Assembly (NCBI GenBank): GCA_963930775.1
Contig: OZ005690.1
Span: 14,685,974-14,749,973, forward strand
Source of the DNA: Cliona cf. orientalis
Taxonomy: Eukaryota > Porifera > Demospongiae > Clionaida > Clionaidae
Length of the DNA: 64,000 nucleotides
Reading direction: 5' to 3'
Position 1 is the stretch's first letter. Every line of letters starts with the position of its first letter. Both the position numbers and the translations under genes were made by a program. Under the pieces are notes generated by a model. That model worked only from the letters and a program-made list of their open reading frames with translations, was not told the origin of the DNA and ran no database searches. Of the stretch, positions 23,426 to 50,700 are shown one piece after another.

Positions 23426-24125
23426 AAACTTTGTTGCTCTTAAATATTTATAGCGTAGGGTATATATAATTATAGTTTTTTTCTTTTCTCATAACAGTAG
23501 CACTTCACAGCTTACCCTTCATGTATTCCCAGTTTATCCTTTAACCCCTTTCACACCAAATAACACGGCAACACTGCCTCGAGCTAGCCCCTCACTCCCT
23601 GTTCGGTACAAAACTGTAATTTCTCATACACCACTTCTCTCTGGCCCTCTTGTGTTTTTTTCTCACATTTACTGTGACCATACAATGTCGTATAATTATA
23701 CACACTATGTTGTCTCTAGCATAGTAATTATTAGTGCTTTTCAAAATAAGTCTTTGCTTGTAATAATAATAATTATTAAAGTTTAGTCACATGTTGTATC
23801 ATACATTTATTGTAACATAACAATAATATTGTCCTAATGTGTTAATAATATTTATTGTTAAAGAGACGTTAATTATTAGCAACGAGCTTAATTAAAAAGT
23901 TTGTAAAAAGTGATAAGGCCATCTAAATATCCACTGCTTTACGGCACTTCTAATAAAAATATCCACTTTGACAGAGTTCAGTTTTTATCTTGTGTGTTAA
24001 AAAAGAATAAGTGTGATCTAATTAAATTACTGCTGTTTTTAAAACAATTTTAGGGACTGAGGCTATTATTTACAAACACAAAAAGTTGTTATTTACAATA
24101 AACCTGGCACCTGTGTGCCCCCAGG
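23426..24125. other. Convergent intergenic interval API5 / APP-like
   Basis: AT-rich 700 bp with the 3' ends of both genes. Several AATAAA/ATTAAA-like polyadenylation signals are visible on both strands, for example near 23776 and 23952. I see no gene. Confidence 0.6.
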
Positions 24126-26403
24126 CTAATTGCCAGGGGCGTACTCCGCTGTGTGTTCGTTGATGATCAGCATCGACTTGTCGCTGCGGCCCGTGTACTC
24201 GTCCATGATGTCATAAGTGGGCGTGGCTTCGTCAGAGTCCTCAGCACTTGGGTTGACGAATGATGTGGCGATCAACTTTGAATGCTTTGGCCTCCTCAAT
24301 TTCGAGCGTCTCCTGCCAATTAGGGAGGTAATTATGTTACTATGGTGAACAATATAATGTAAAATTAATAATATTCAACTTTTACCAAGATTATAAAACC
24401 TCTCCTATTTGTTGGTGGTTAAATACTGTGCTTGCAGGTCAGTTGTCTAGGAAAGTTAGGGAATGGCACCTGTCTCTGTCTTTGTCACTGTATAAACTGA
24501 CAGCCTTTGTGACTTGTAGTATAACTGAATTAAGTCACTTGAGAGCCACTACCTATTTACCCTTTACACTGGACAACTACTGACTTGCAAAGCACAGTAT
24601 TATGAGATTAATTTTACGAAAAATGTGTGGTTTTTTTGCCATTTTCAGTAGTCCACAAAGAGGTTAATTTTCATCCCCACTTCATTACATTGTGGGCTTA
24701 AGTGTTATATAATTATAATCATCGTTCCAAACCTCAAGTTTTGGCCATGACCGTAGCTCCTGCTGCTGCTGCATTCATGAGTCAATTTTGTGCACGTACG
24801 CTGCGTGCAGTAAGTACGAGGCGTTCGCCCGTGGTCTTTATTGAATCGGACTAATTAGCCGGGTCAAGCTGTAATCTCGTTAGCGACCACTGAGGGTTGA
24901 CCTCACTTACAGCTAGAGAAATGTAAACAAACTCTATATACGATTTCAGGCCCTGATCCAGAACATTTTGCATGGAAGGTAGCTGATGGGGTGGCTACCC
25001 ATAGTAAACTACACTGGTGCAAGGGGGAGGGGGGTGACTGGTTAATAATGGTGGATGTCTCCTATACTACTTTGTACAAAAGAACTGGTGAAGGGGGTGG
25101 CTAGCCACCCTATCCACTCCACCCCCCTGGATCAGCCCCTGGACTTGTATAATAATTATACCTTAGGGCTACGATTTTCTGCAGGTACAAATTTTAGCGG
25201 ATTTCGCAAATAGCGCATTTAGCAGGTAGCTGAGAACGATACCACTTCGATGCTATATATACAAAAATTACCAAAATTTTATGGACGCCAGACAATAAAG
25301 CAATTACTGATGTCCATGCAAGCGAGACATTAGCCTCATCCAGTCCCCTGGCCTTCTAATTACTGGGGAAGATCTATGGGATGAGACTTGCAGGGCATAG
25401 GTACAGGTAAGGCGGTCCATATAAGACATTAAGTATCCCTTTATCACTCCTAAACAATATAACCTACATCCATTCGTGGATCATGGAGCGACATAATTTT
25501 CGAAAACATCAAAACCACACAATATTGTATGTCAACAGAATGCCGTCTCTACAGTTCCTATATTTAGAACGGAATTTCTTCTTATTTGCAAGCCACAGGC
25601 GTTCTTGTACGGTGCTGTAATTGAACGTTAGTCTCACCCCAGACTGTGGTTGGAACAGCTATCTAATTAAGGGTAATGTGCCCCTAATTAAAGTAATTTT
25701 GGTTATCGATATTTCCATGGGGACATTCATGTACAGGATACTTATAATTTTTGTTGACATTCGTAACGATATTAGCGGTATAAATATATCAGCTAGCATG
25801 ATCCAACCAGTTAGAGTGGCGAAGAAAAATGAAATTATCTGAATATCTCTTTTAATCAGCACACTATGCATGCCCCCCAGCTAGAGAATACCCCTGTAAT
25901 CAAGACCCCCTTTAATAATTATTAATATTAATATACCTTTGCCACACGGCCACTATGATGATGATGACCGCTACAACGGTTGCCGCGGCGATGAGTAGAG
26001 GGTAGAAGAGAACACGATTGTGCTCAAAATCATCAAGTTCCAGATCACCTCCAGCAGCAGCAACCTGCAGTGTCAGAGAGTAGGTGAGAAGATTGATAAT
26101 ATGCCAAGGCTTATGCTTCATAAAATATTCCTACTTATATGAATTCGTACAATAGTTGTACATGATGTATGTGCACTAATTATTACAATAATCGAAATTT
26201 TGTTCAGATTTGATCTTAGGTTCTAAACTTTTCCTACTAATAATTTATGATTAGAGTACCTGAGTTTGTGCTTGCTGCTGTGAGTCAGCACCTTGCTGGT
26301 CTTGAGGGGTGGAGTCTGGTAACCGGGGGCAACAAGTGAAAGCAGCTTGAAGGAACACGGCTTTATTAGAACCATCAAACTTATGGCAGGCATATGAAAC
26401 CTG

Positions 26404-26436
<33 letters not shown>

Positions 26437-26717
26437 TAATGCATGTGAATATATGAATGAGACAGCTTTAAGCACAGTATTATTCTTCTCAATTTTGTAA
26501 TAAATTAAAGTGGGCTTGGAACATAGAAAACTATCAAAAAGGTAATTGAAATTCAAAATCCATTCACTGACCAGTGTGCTGTGGAGAGTGGGCGTGTCAG
26601 CCCCGCCCCTCAGCGAACACTGGGTCTGTCCGATCTTCCTCCACTGATCCTCCGTCTTGCACTTCATGACATTACTACCAACCTTCACCTGAATACAGGC
26701 ATCAGGGGACACTGGAC

Positions 26718-26758
<41 letters not shown>

Positions 26759-27642
26759 AGGGCAAAATTATTCTCATTGAAGGTAAATATAGAACCAAAA
26801 TCACATGATTACGACATCTAAAAATAGAACAAACATCCACCCGCCCCAACCCAACTATGCCATGTTACACACCAAATTAAGCATCATCCCCACATATAAA
26901 GAGAGTGGTTTGCGAGGGCAGGCAATGTGCTGACTAGACATTCCTACATACTTGGAAGAGAACAATACATCTTTTTGGAAGGATAAAGCAATTCACTTTC
27001 TAAACTGAAATCACCTGACATTCGAATCTCGACGTGGCATATGCAATGATCACGATCATAATATGTTATTATATCATAGAGAAAGGGTCAACTCAATAGG
27101 CATGATCAATGCATGCAGATCATCAGCTCCATGTTAACCACACTCGTGCATGCTTGTTCAGGGATGGGGCCTGAGGCCGGGGGCCAGGGGCACTAATTTA
27201 ATTCAATATTACACTGTGGTTTGAATGAACTTTGCAGCACAGTAAACTTGTGTTTTTAGGCAGGATATTGATAGTTCTACTGCATGTGTATGTATGTATA
27301 AAGAGCTAGAATTTATTGGACTACCACACGACAATGAAGCTTTAATAATATGACAACGTTTCGACCATCATGAGTTGTCATATTAAAATGATAGTCCAAT
27401 CAATTCTAGTTCTATATAGTTCTAGCGGGACACTATGTCGCTTCAGAATTACGTATATGTATATACGTATGTGTATGTAGCTAACTAGCTCTGGCCCGTG
27501 CATCATCTCAAGGCCCATGCATTTATTCACAGCTGCACTGCTGCACTTTTCATCACTGCATGCAGGCTGAATCAATTTTGGATGAAGATTTAATGTCATA
27601 AAATAGTGGAGATGAGGCTGTATAATACTACTATATAGCAGC

Positions 27643-27682
<40 letters not shown>

Positions 27683-29937
27683 AGGTAGGCCTATTCTTTG
27701 CTCTCTAAGTCTTGTGTATTAGATTTTTGATTGAAGTGAAGTTTGGGGGGAATAGTCTGGGGGATCTTATTGTAAAGATTTTTAAAAATTAATGCTAATT
27801 TTACCATTTTCTTGGCTGTCTTGTGATTGGTCGGTTGGTACGCAGTGAGCGAGGGGTATGTCCAGGAACCCGGGGTGGTAGACAACAGTGCACCTTTGAC
27901 CTCCGGGACAGGCGTGAGACTCACACGGATTGGATATAGCTACAAGTGAGTGAAGCAGCGATAACAGTAATTTAAGAGTAGCAGTTGATGCATGATAATG
28001 TACCAGTACATTTCATCATTGCTACTGTTCTTGCAGGTCAGTTGTCCAGGAAAGTTAGGGAATGGCACCTGTCTCTGTCACTATACACTGTATAAACTGA
28101 CAGCCTTTGTGACTTGTAGTATATATAACTGAATTAAGTCACTTGAGAGCCACTGCCTATTTACCCTTTCCACTGGACAACTGACTAAGTCTTGCAAAGC
28201 ACAGTATCTTGGCTGGGAGTGCAGTACATACCTCCAAGCTGTTCTCCTATCTTTCAGTATAAATATTAATTCCCATTTTTCAGAATTTTGCATCCATTTT
28301 CAGTATTTTACAAGAGTTCCACATAATAATTATTATGATGTATGTACTAAATTCCCCCCCCCCCCCCCCCCCCCCCCCCAGTTTTCAGTATTTTTGAGTA
28401 ATAATAGTATACTTGTACTTTGATGTGTACAAATCTTGTATACCAATTACAAGTATTACAAGTGAAATAGGCACCTGAGTTTGAAATACCCTTCTGAGTT
28501 GAAATACCTATCTGACTTTGTACTATTAGCCTGTGATAGTGAGGTTGTATGTTGAATTTGGATAAATAGCACTCCGAAATTGGCATTTGGTTCAAAAATT
28601 GTACTCGCTATCGCTCGTACAATTTTTGAACTAAATACCTATTTCAGAGTGCTATTTTACCCAAATTCAACATACAACCTCACTATTACCTATACAAATA
28701 CTGACAAATCCGTATACTTGGAGGCACTGAAATTGCATTGACAGTATCTTGAATTAATTAAGAGAAGACACATAATAGTTATCTGACAGTAATTGGAGTG
28801 CATGAGATGCATTTTGTTGGTAGTTGACCTCTGTTCATCATTGGCCTACTTTATGATGACCCAACCCCTTCCCATAGCCGGCAAATTGCCTATAAAAACT
28901 TTGATGCTAGGCAACTGCCAACTGTTACAAATTCTTTTACAGGGCATGGTATGAAATTGCAACCCTACGACAGGTGTACTAACGATTCTACTTAAATAGT
29001 TGACACAGCTGTTTTGAGTACATATGTCATAGGGAACGTAGAGAACAACGAAAGTTAGACTAAGTTAATTAGGCTTTGATTAAGAGGGTCAAGGCAATAA
29101 AAATTGTGTGACTACTTATTAATTATTATTAATTAATGTGCTATATTATTAATAATACCTGATAGGTCAATGTTTACTTGATCGTCTCCCACGTTAATCC
29201 CAATGTTCACTCCCACATCGTCACCGTGGCAACCAGCTCCAAACAACACAACCAGGATCACCTGTACAGCAGTGTTATAATAATATTATAATAAAGCAGA
29301 ATCACTTTTATTAACTCTATAATATAGCCCCTGGGTTGATGACTTCTTAATCAATAGACACGAGTTCCTTCAGGATGTGAACAAGGCATAAAATTAAAAG
29401 GTACACATCTCAAAAATTTTCACAGGGAGTTAGTATGAATCTATGATAAGGTGGTATGGTGGGAACTAGACTAGACTGTCATCAAAATTAAATCTTTTCA
29501 GTAGTCCAGTCGAGTCACGATCACAACCATGCAGCAGCAGCATGCAGGCCAGCCAACAATCCAACATGATAATAAGTGGCTTTGTTTTTCTCAAGCTGCT
29601 GCGCTCTGAGGCAGCTGCAAAAAGTTTACAGGTAACAAAGTGTTCCCCACCACAGTCTGCAAGAGAGATTAGTCACCACTATTGAAGGCACTTCGATACT
29701 TGATGACCCGTGAAAAGCACACACACGTACTATACTCTGTACATGTACATAACGAGATTCCACACGTACACATCGCCTTTTCCCGACACAACCACTTGCA
29801 GCGCGCACGGGGCGTATTCAAAGGGAGGGGCTCGTCAATAAAAATGTATAGGCTTTTTTTTTTATGTTTGCACATGCAAAACAGTAGGATTTTTTTTATT
29901 ACACACGTACCTGGACTACCCAAAGAGACGTCTTCAT
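24126..29937 (-). CDS. Type I membrane protein with APP copper-binding-domain-like module
   Basis: Seven exons, phase-consistent: 29937-29911 (ATG), 29261-29159, 27939-27805, 26711-26572, 26400-26260, 26064-25937, 24312-24126 (TAG); 286 residues. Signal peptide 1-~22. Four-cysteine module 47-78 (NPCESHACPGGQRC, then HCVP). Six-cysteine module 94-160: C94, C106, C120, C140, C158-C159-P, with W112 six residues after C106 and 13 residues between C106 and C120. APP CuBD has the same 13-residue gap, same Trp position and same ending CCP (C-x10-C-x13-C-x15-C-x11-CC). Then a short acidic stalk, membrane segment ~200-223 and a 62-residue basic-then-acidic tail with FVNPS, YDIM and AEYAPGN. The APP copper ligands are absent (no His between C106 and C120). 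No E2, Kunitz or YENPTY. It could be a distant APP relative or an unrelated small disulphide module. Diverges from GATA; a shared promoter is likely. Confidence 0.8.
24427..24601. mobile_element. MITE-like element, family H copy 1
   Basis: About 175 bp bounded by ATACTGTGCTTGCAGGTCAG and GACTTGCAAAGCACAGTAT, with GTTGTCTAGG / CTGGACAAC arms. In the last intron of the APP-like gene; a second copy lies at 28022. Confidence 0.8.
25159..25229. mobile_element. Partial family E element
   Basis: Left half only: TACCTTAGGGCTACGATTTT, then GGTACAAATTTTAGCGG up to AGCGCATTTAGCAGGTA. No matching right end was found. Confidence 0.65.
26402..26434 (+). repeat. GA microsatellite at an acceptor of the APP-like gene
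   Basis: (GA)n on the plus strand, CT in gene sense, ending at the acceptor of the exon starting at 26400. Confidence 0.92.
26717..26757 (+). repeat. GA microsatellite at an acceptor of the APP-like gene
   Basis: (GA)n on the plus strand next to the acceptor of the exon starting at 26711. Confidence 0.92.
27305..27412. repeat. Inverted repeat
   Basis: Arms AGCTAGAATTTATTGGACTA and TAGTCCAATCAATTCTAG with inner arms of AATATGACAAC-type sequence around ACGTTTCGACCATCATG. In the intron between exons 3 and 4 of the APP-like gene. Confidence 0.7.
27644..27682 (+). repeat. Uninterrupted 39-bp poly-C tract
   Basis: Thirty-nine consecutive C. It lies about 120 bp downstream, in gene sense, of the exon 27939-27805. 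It may be a true repeat or a place where read length was uncertain. Confidence 0.9.
28022..28207. mobile_element. MITE-like element, family H copy 2
   Basis: Same as 24427-24601 and in the same orientation: TCTTGCAGGTCAGTTGTCCA to CTTGCAAAGCACAGTAT, with small indels. Confidence 0.8.
28354..28379 (+). repeat. 26-bp poly-C tract
   Basis: Uninterrupted C run in an intron of the APP-like gene. Confidence 0.9.
28536..28686. repeat. Large near-perfect palindrome
   Basis: About 75-bp arms around GCTATCGCTCG. The left arm starts ATAGTGAGGTTGTATGTTGA and the right arm ends AACATACAACCTCACTAT. A partial copy of the right arm is in a SPAG6 intron at 59302-59390, so it is a dispersed element. Confidence 0.9.
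28790..28930. repeat. Dispersed repeat shared with 54109-54290
   Basis: The block TTGGTAGTTGACCTCTGTTC through GGCAAATTGCCTATAAA recurs inverted at 54109-54290 inside SPAG6. Confidence 0.75.
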
Positions 29938-30448
29938 GGTGCTTTTCGGTAGACGGCTTCCTAGGGGGCAAATCAATGGCTACAGAGACCAAGGGTCACG
30001 CCCCCTTTTATGACGAACCGCTGGTTTTAGCTTTCTTTGACACTCTCTTCCTTGGAAACAGCTTCAACGATCAATTGAAACCGCTCTTCGAGAGAAAATA
30101 GCCCGATCACCTTCGCAGAGGTGTGAAAATGGTGGCGATATCCCGAGGCGACTTGTTTGTCCTGTGCCTCAAGCTAGCTTATTAGTGAAAGTGGGCGGAG
30201 CGCCCCAGGGTGGCGCGCGTGCATATGATCAACTCTGTGAACGCCCACGAAATTAGCTCGCACCATGCAACATAAAGAGAACAAGCTTTTGAAACAGTAA
30301 CAGTAGAGTACTTTTATCTCGTCTTCACCAGTTACCAGCCCCCCTCCTCTGAATTGAAGAACTCTCAGCTAGTCTGAGCCATTACTCGATTGAGTCTTCC
30401 GCACCGCAGCTCGGAATATCTTGTCAGAACATCGATCGATCGATCGCG
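29938..30448. promoter_or_regulatory. Divergent promoter interval APP-like / GATA
   Basis: 511 bp between start codons, with no gene. CpG-containing patches (GGTGGCGCGCGTGC near 30211, and a CGAT repeat at 30431-30447 just before the GATA start). A plus-strand frame through 29938-30101 has no splice or family support. Confidence 0.55.
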
Positions 30449-46518
<16,070 letters not shown>

Positions 46519-47438
46519 AAATTTGGAACTATTAAGGGGGCGTGTAATGTGTAGGGTTTAAAAATGTTATCTGTACTCTCTCGTATTCAATTTGTGAAGA
46601 ACTGCACTTATTATAGAAATAGGAAAAATTGGCACAAATCACGAAACATTTCTACTTTTCTCTCTCTCTCTCTGGAACTCAAATACTCAATGGCACAAGT
46701 AAATCATCCTCTCTCTCTCGAAACTAAAGAAATCACTGGACTTGCTTTGAACCTGCTAACATATAAGAATCACTCTAACTCACTCTCTCTCTCTCTCTCT
46801 CTCTCTTCCACCCTCCCTCCCCTCAAGAAGCCAATGAAAGTCATGGACACACTTCTGGAAGCCACTACAATGACCTGTCCTTCCTGTACTTACCTTCAAA
46901 GCATAAACAGGAGTAGTCACATGTTCACTCTCTCTCTCACACCCCCAAGAAAAGACAACTCTCTCCCCCTCTCTCTCTCATTTCTCACCCGCTAATTTGT
47001 GGATGCAAGGTTTTCATACAAACACCTCTTTCTGTCTGTCTCCTACTAACCATTGAGACATGACTCCAAGACCATCTTTCAAACAAACAAAGAGGGCCTA
47101 GAGAAGAGAGAGGGGAGAGAGAGAGACAGTTGGCTGGCTTCCACCCCTTGTACGGCTGCAGCTGGCGTTTCATCCTCTCCCAGTGGCAGTGGCAGCTAGC
47201 GTTGGTCTTGTGTGTGTGTGAGGCTGAGGTTAACGACATATGGTCAGAGCAGTAGCTTATGTCAACATTGCTCGCATTCCATTGTTGCTGTCAACTCCTC
47301 TGCCATTGTCACTGCTGAACTGCCACTGTGGACTTGGAGTACTCTACTCTCAAGCTCTGAAGTCATCACATGGCCATTGGCATTTCCACCCCCTTTTTCA
47401 TCTTTTCCTTTGTGTACTGTTTCTCTTTCTCTCTCCCT

Positions 47439-47475
<37 letters not shown>

Positions 47476-49980
47476 TCTCTCATTTGGCTCACAATTGCAG
47501 GTATTCAATTTTTTGTTCTCTTCCCCTATAACACATACCAACTTTTAGTATAATTATGAATTTCTAAAACACTTATTTGGCACGTTAAGCACTTTTTTCC
47601 ACATCCTCATGCGTACATTACTAGTACCCAATCAAATCACAGTTCCCAAGTCACATGACCTCACAATTCACCATTTATAATTTCGTTTTTCTGTACCATA
47701 CTACAGTGTGCCCACGTAAGACTTGTTCTGTGTTTCTTTTTTGTGACTAGGTAATAATTAGAGGTTTGGTCCGCAAATCACTTTTAATAAATATATTTAG
47801 AGAAATCACTTACGATTTTTATGCTTCCATGAAGCACTTTATTATATATAGCTATTGTCACTATATTGGTGTGCAAGCTCCCGTGTCACTTACAAAGATA
47901 TCGTTATTAAAGTTACTTATTATCTGCTTTTTAGAAATTGTTTGTCAAATTACACTGTATATTATTATATTCGTTTTTATTGTCTTGAATTTTGTATCAC
48001 TTTCTATAATTATTGTCTTTGTACCCCTCTCCCTCCCTCCCTCTCCCTCTCTCCCTCTCTCTGTGTGAGCGTGTTTGTGTTCTCAAAGAGTGAAAAAAAA
48101 ACAAACTTTTTTAAACTATTAAAACTTCTTAAATGCTGTGATAAGGGGTGTACATCGCATGCATGTAAAGCAGTGTCCTAATTAAAGGGTTATCCCCATT
48201 TCAGGGCACACTTAGTCTTAGCTAGCAATAATTTCTTAATGTCCATAACATTAATTTTATTACTAACTAGGTATAATAATAATTATTATAAAGGTTGTTG
48301 ACGTATATTGAAGTGCAGAACATGTTATGTACAGAAATTTGTTTCCTAAATTCTCGGTAATTGCCAAAACCCACGAACTATGTAACCACTATATGCTCCG
48401 TCGAACTTACATGTTAGTGACATGTACTACACATGTACATGACATGTGCATGTGCATGTGCATGTATAAACAACCTCTATAGCTAGAGCTGTGTACATGG
48501 CAGATCATAGCGAGCGACTCCCTCAATGCAGATATTGTATCATAGGTTCATGCATGCATGATCACTGCCAATGAATCAAGTTGTACACTAATGTATCGGG
48601 GTAATGATATCGTGCTTGAAGAACTTGCTGTTGCTGTAGCTAATGTCAAAAACATAGTCACCTTTAGCTGCATGGAGCTAGTTTAACCCTGTCTTCACTG
48701 ATTTATATAAAAGCAGTCACATTAATATACCTAGCTCAGCATTTTATGGAGATAAAGGAACACTGGGCATATTAACTCATTTTATCAATGCACTTTCACT
48801 GAGCTAGCAAATTCTTCTTAATGCATGTATAATTACTTTCCCTTGCACAGGATGTAGGTTGCCATGCACTTAGCACTGGCACACGCACTTCCATTGTATC
48901 ATACTACATATCACATATCCACATAGGTGTAGGAAGATGATTTGGTAAACGGGTGCTCTGATGCCTATGTGTACACTAAATCGATAACATAAAAACACTT
49001 CAGAGCAAAGTGTGACTTAGCATGTGTTCCACTCAGAAATTTCATGGGTGCACCAGCACCCGGTGCACCCGGCATGCTTCCTACGCCGGTGATCCATGGC
49101 ACAGTCACTGACAGCTAGCTAGCTATAGGTCATGAATTGGCATTGTCTGCTATATACCATACGCATGCCATGATTTAAATTATTAGCAGCCAGCAGCTAT
49201 TGATAGTACACAGTATGGTAGTAATATTGCAGGTAGCTTTGTAACTTGACACCGGTGGGCGGCCGAGCATGTGTAGACCTAGCGTCTCAGACCAGGACAA
49301 TTCATGAATACCGCAAATAGACAGGAAATCCCCCCAGCCCACAACAGCATAATAATTATAATGAACAGCAGTGCTCAGCTAGAAGTGAGGGAATCGATCA
49401 TCCGTTTATGGCCATACATGTAGCTATCCATCAATCCCCAATTACCTACCTACCTAACTAGAACTGCATGTACTTGACTTTTATGGAAAGGACATTGTTA
49501 GCCTATACAACCAAACTTATAATTACAGCTGGAAAGGAAGTAATGGCTTCATCTCTGCATCGAAATTTCAAATTAAGCGTAGCTAGCCATGAACATTGGT
49601 GTGGCTGAAGTATGTTGAAAAGTGGTGGGGGGGGGGGGTTGATGCTTAATTTTGTATACAGCCAAGATTTAGGAGCTGGTATTTAGCATTATTAGCACAG
49701 CTGGAAGGGGATCTAGTGATGGCTTCATCTCTATAGCTGCATGGACATTTCAAATTATGCAATTGAAATTATAAGTTGCTGCTGCAGTGAATAGTGCATG
49801 GACAAATTTTTAATGTGCGAATGTTCTCTGCTGAGCTTGCTAGATTGTTGAATTAATTTGTGTGTCATAATTATACTAATAATAATAAAATTCGCACACT
49901 ATTGGGGTATACATACAGTTGTAGATACGTATATATAGCCTTTTTGCATACAGTTATATGGATCAATGATGCCAACTGTA

Positions 49981-50266
49981 TTAACCCTTTACCAACCAAT
50001 GACGGGATATTCCGTCATTGCATAAACTGACCAATGATGGCATATCCCGTCATTTGTACATACATATATGTATAATATTATAGGCAATGTGCAAAAGGGA
50101 TTTTCCCAGCAAGCCAGGTGCAGATCCAAAGGGTTACTGCTGATTACACTCTAATGTCTGCTTATCACAACTTGCATAGTAAATAATTAGAAATTACGAT
50201 GCCCCCAAATTCCTGTGGTCACAAGGTGTTAACCACAATTACGCGATACGGTTGGTAAAGGGTTAA
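49981..50266. mobile_element. piggyBac-like MITE
   Basis: 286 bp with perfect 17-bp termini TTAACCCTTTACCAACC / GGTTGGTAAAGGGTTAA. The TTAA at both ends is the piggyBac target duplication and CCCTTT a usual piggyBac terminus. Inside are inverted GACGGGATATTCCGTC and ATGGCATATCCCGTCAT. No transposase coding. Confidence 0.85.
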
Positions 50267-50519
50267 ATCTGTCAAAATTAGCTTCGGTGCACTTGTTTTT
50301 GTGGACTACTAACGTTTGTCGCTCGTTGGATAAGTAGCATAATTGTCACAATAACTTAATTGCTGGGCATACAAAGTTTTCCTAATTGGCTACAACGACT
50401 CTCTATACATGTGTACAACGATTGTCACTCATTATCTATACATAATATGTCACATGATATAATTATCACTCGTTAGTACCCTACACTGCCCTACAAGGTA
50501 TTCAATTAATTAAAATTGA

Positions 50520-50700
50520 CCAGAACTAGCAGTTTAGATGGTGCTATACCAACCCGGCGAACATTATCTTTCAATAATGAAAAAAATGGCATTATAAATG
50601 ATCATTAATGTACGTCCTGGTTGGTATAGCACGATCTAAATTGCTAGTTCTAGTATGGATCCCCAACCGAGAACTAGCAATCACTGATATTAATATAGAA
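50520..50700. mobile_element. MITE-like element, family I
   Basis: Inverted arms: AGAACTAGCAGTTTAGATGG, CTATACCAACC, then GGTTGGTATAGCACGATCTA and AATTGCTAGTTCTAG. A fragment is in GATA intron 2 at 41040. Confidence 0.75.

Noticed and set aside
27691..27924. 77-codon minus-strand frame across the third APP-like exon (VSLTPVPEVKGALLST...)
   Set aside because: Splice phase from the preceding exon (phase 1) selects the other frame, which gives NPCESHACPGGQRC with a sensible cysteine pattern. The longer frame is a shadow.
29682..30101. 139-codon plus-strand frame upstream of GATA
   Set aside because: It overlaps the first exon of the APP-like gene on the other strand and shows no domain or splice link to GATA.
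46564..46995. 143-codon plus-strand frame after the GATA stop
   Set aside because: Low-complexity Ser-Leu from CT repeats, with no similarity to any family. More likely GATA 3' UTR.
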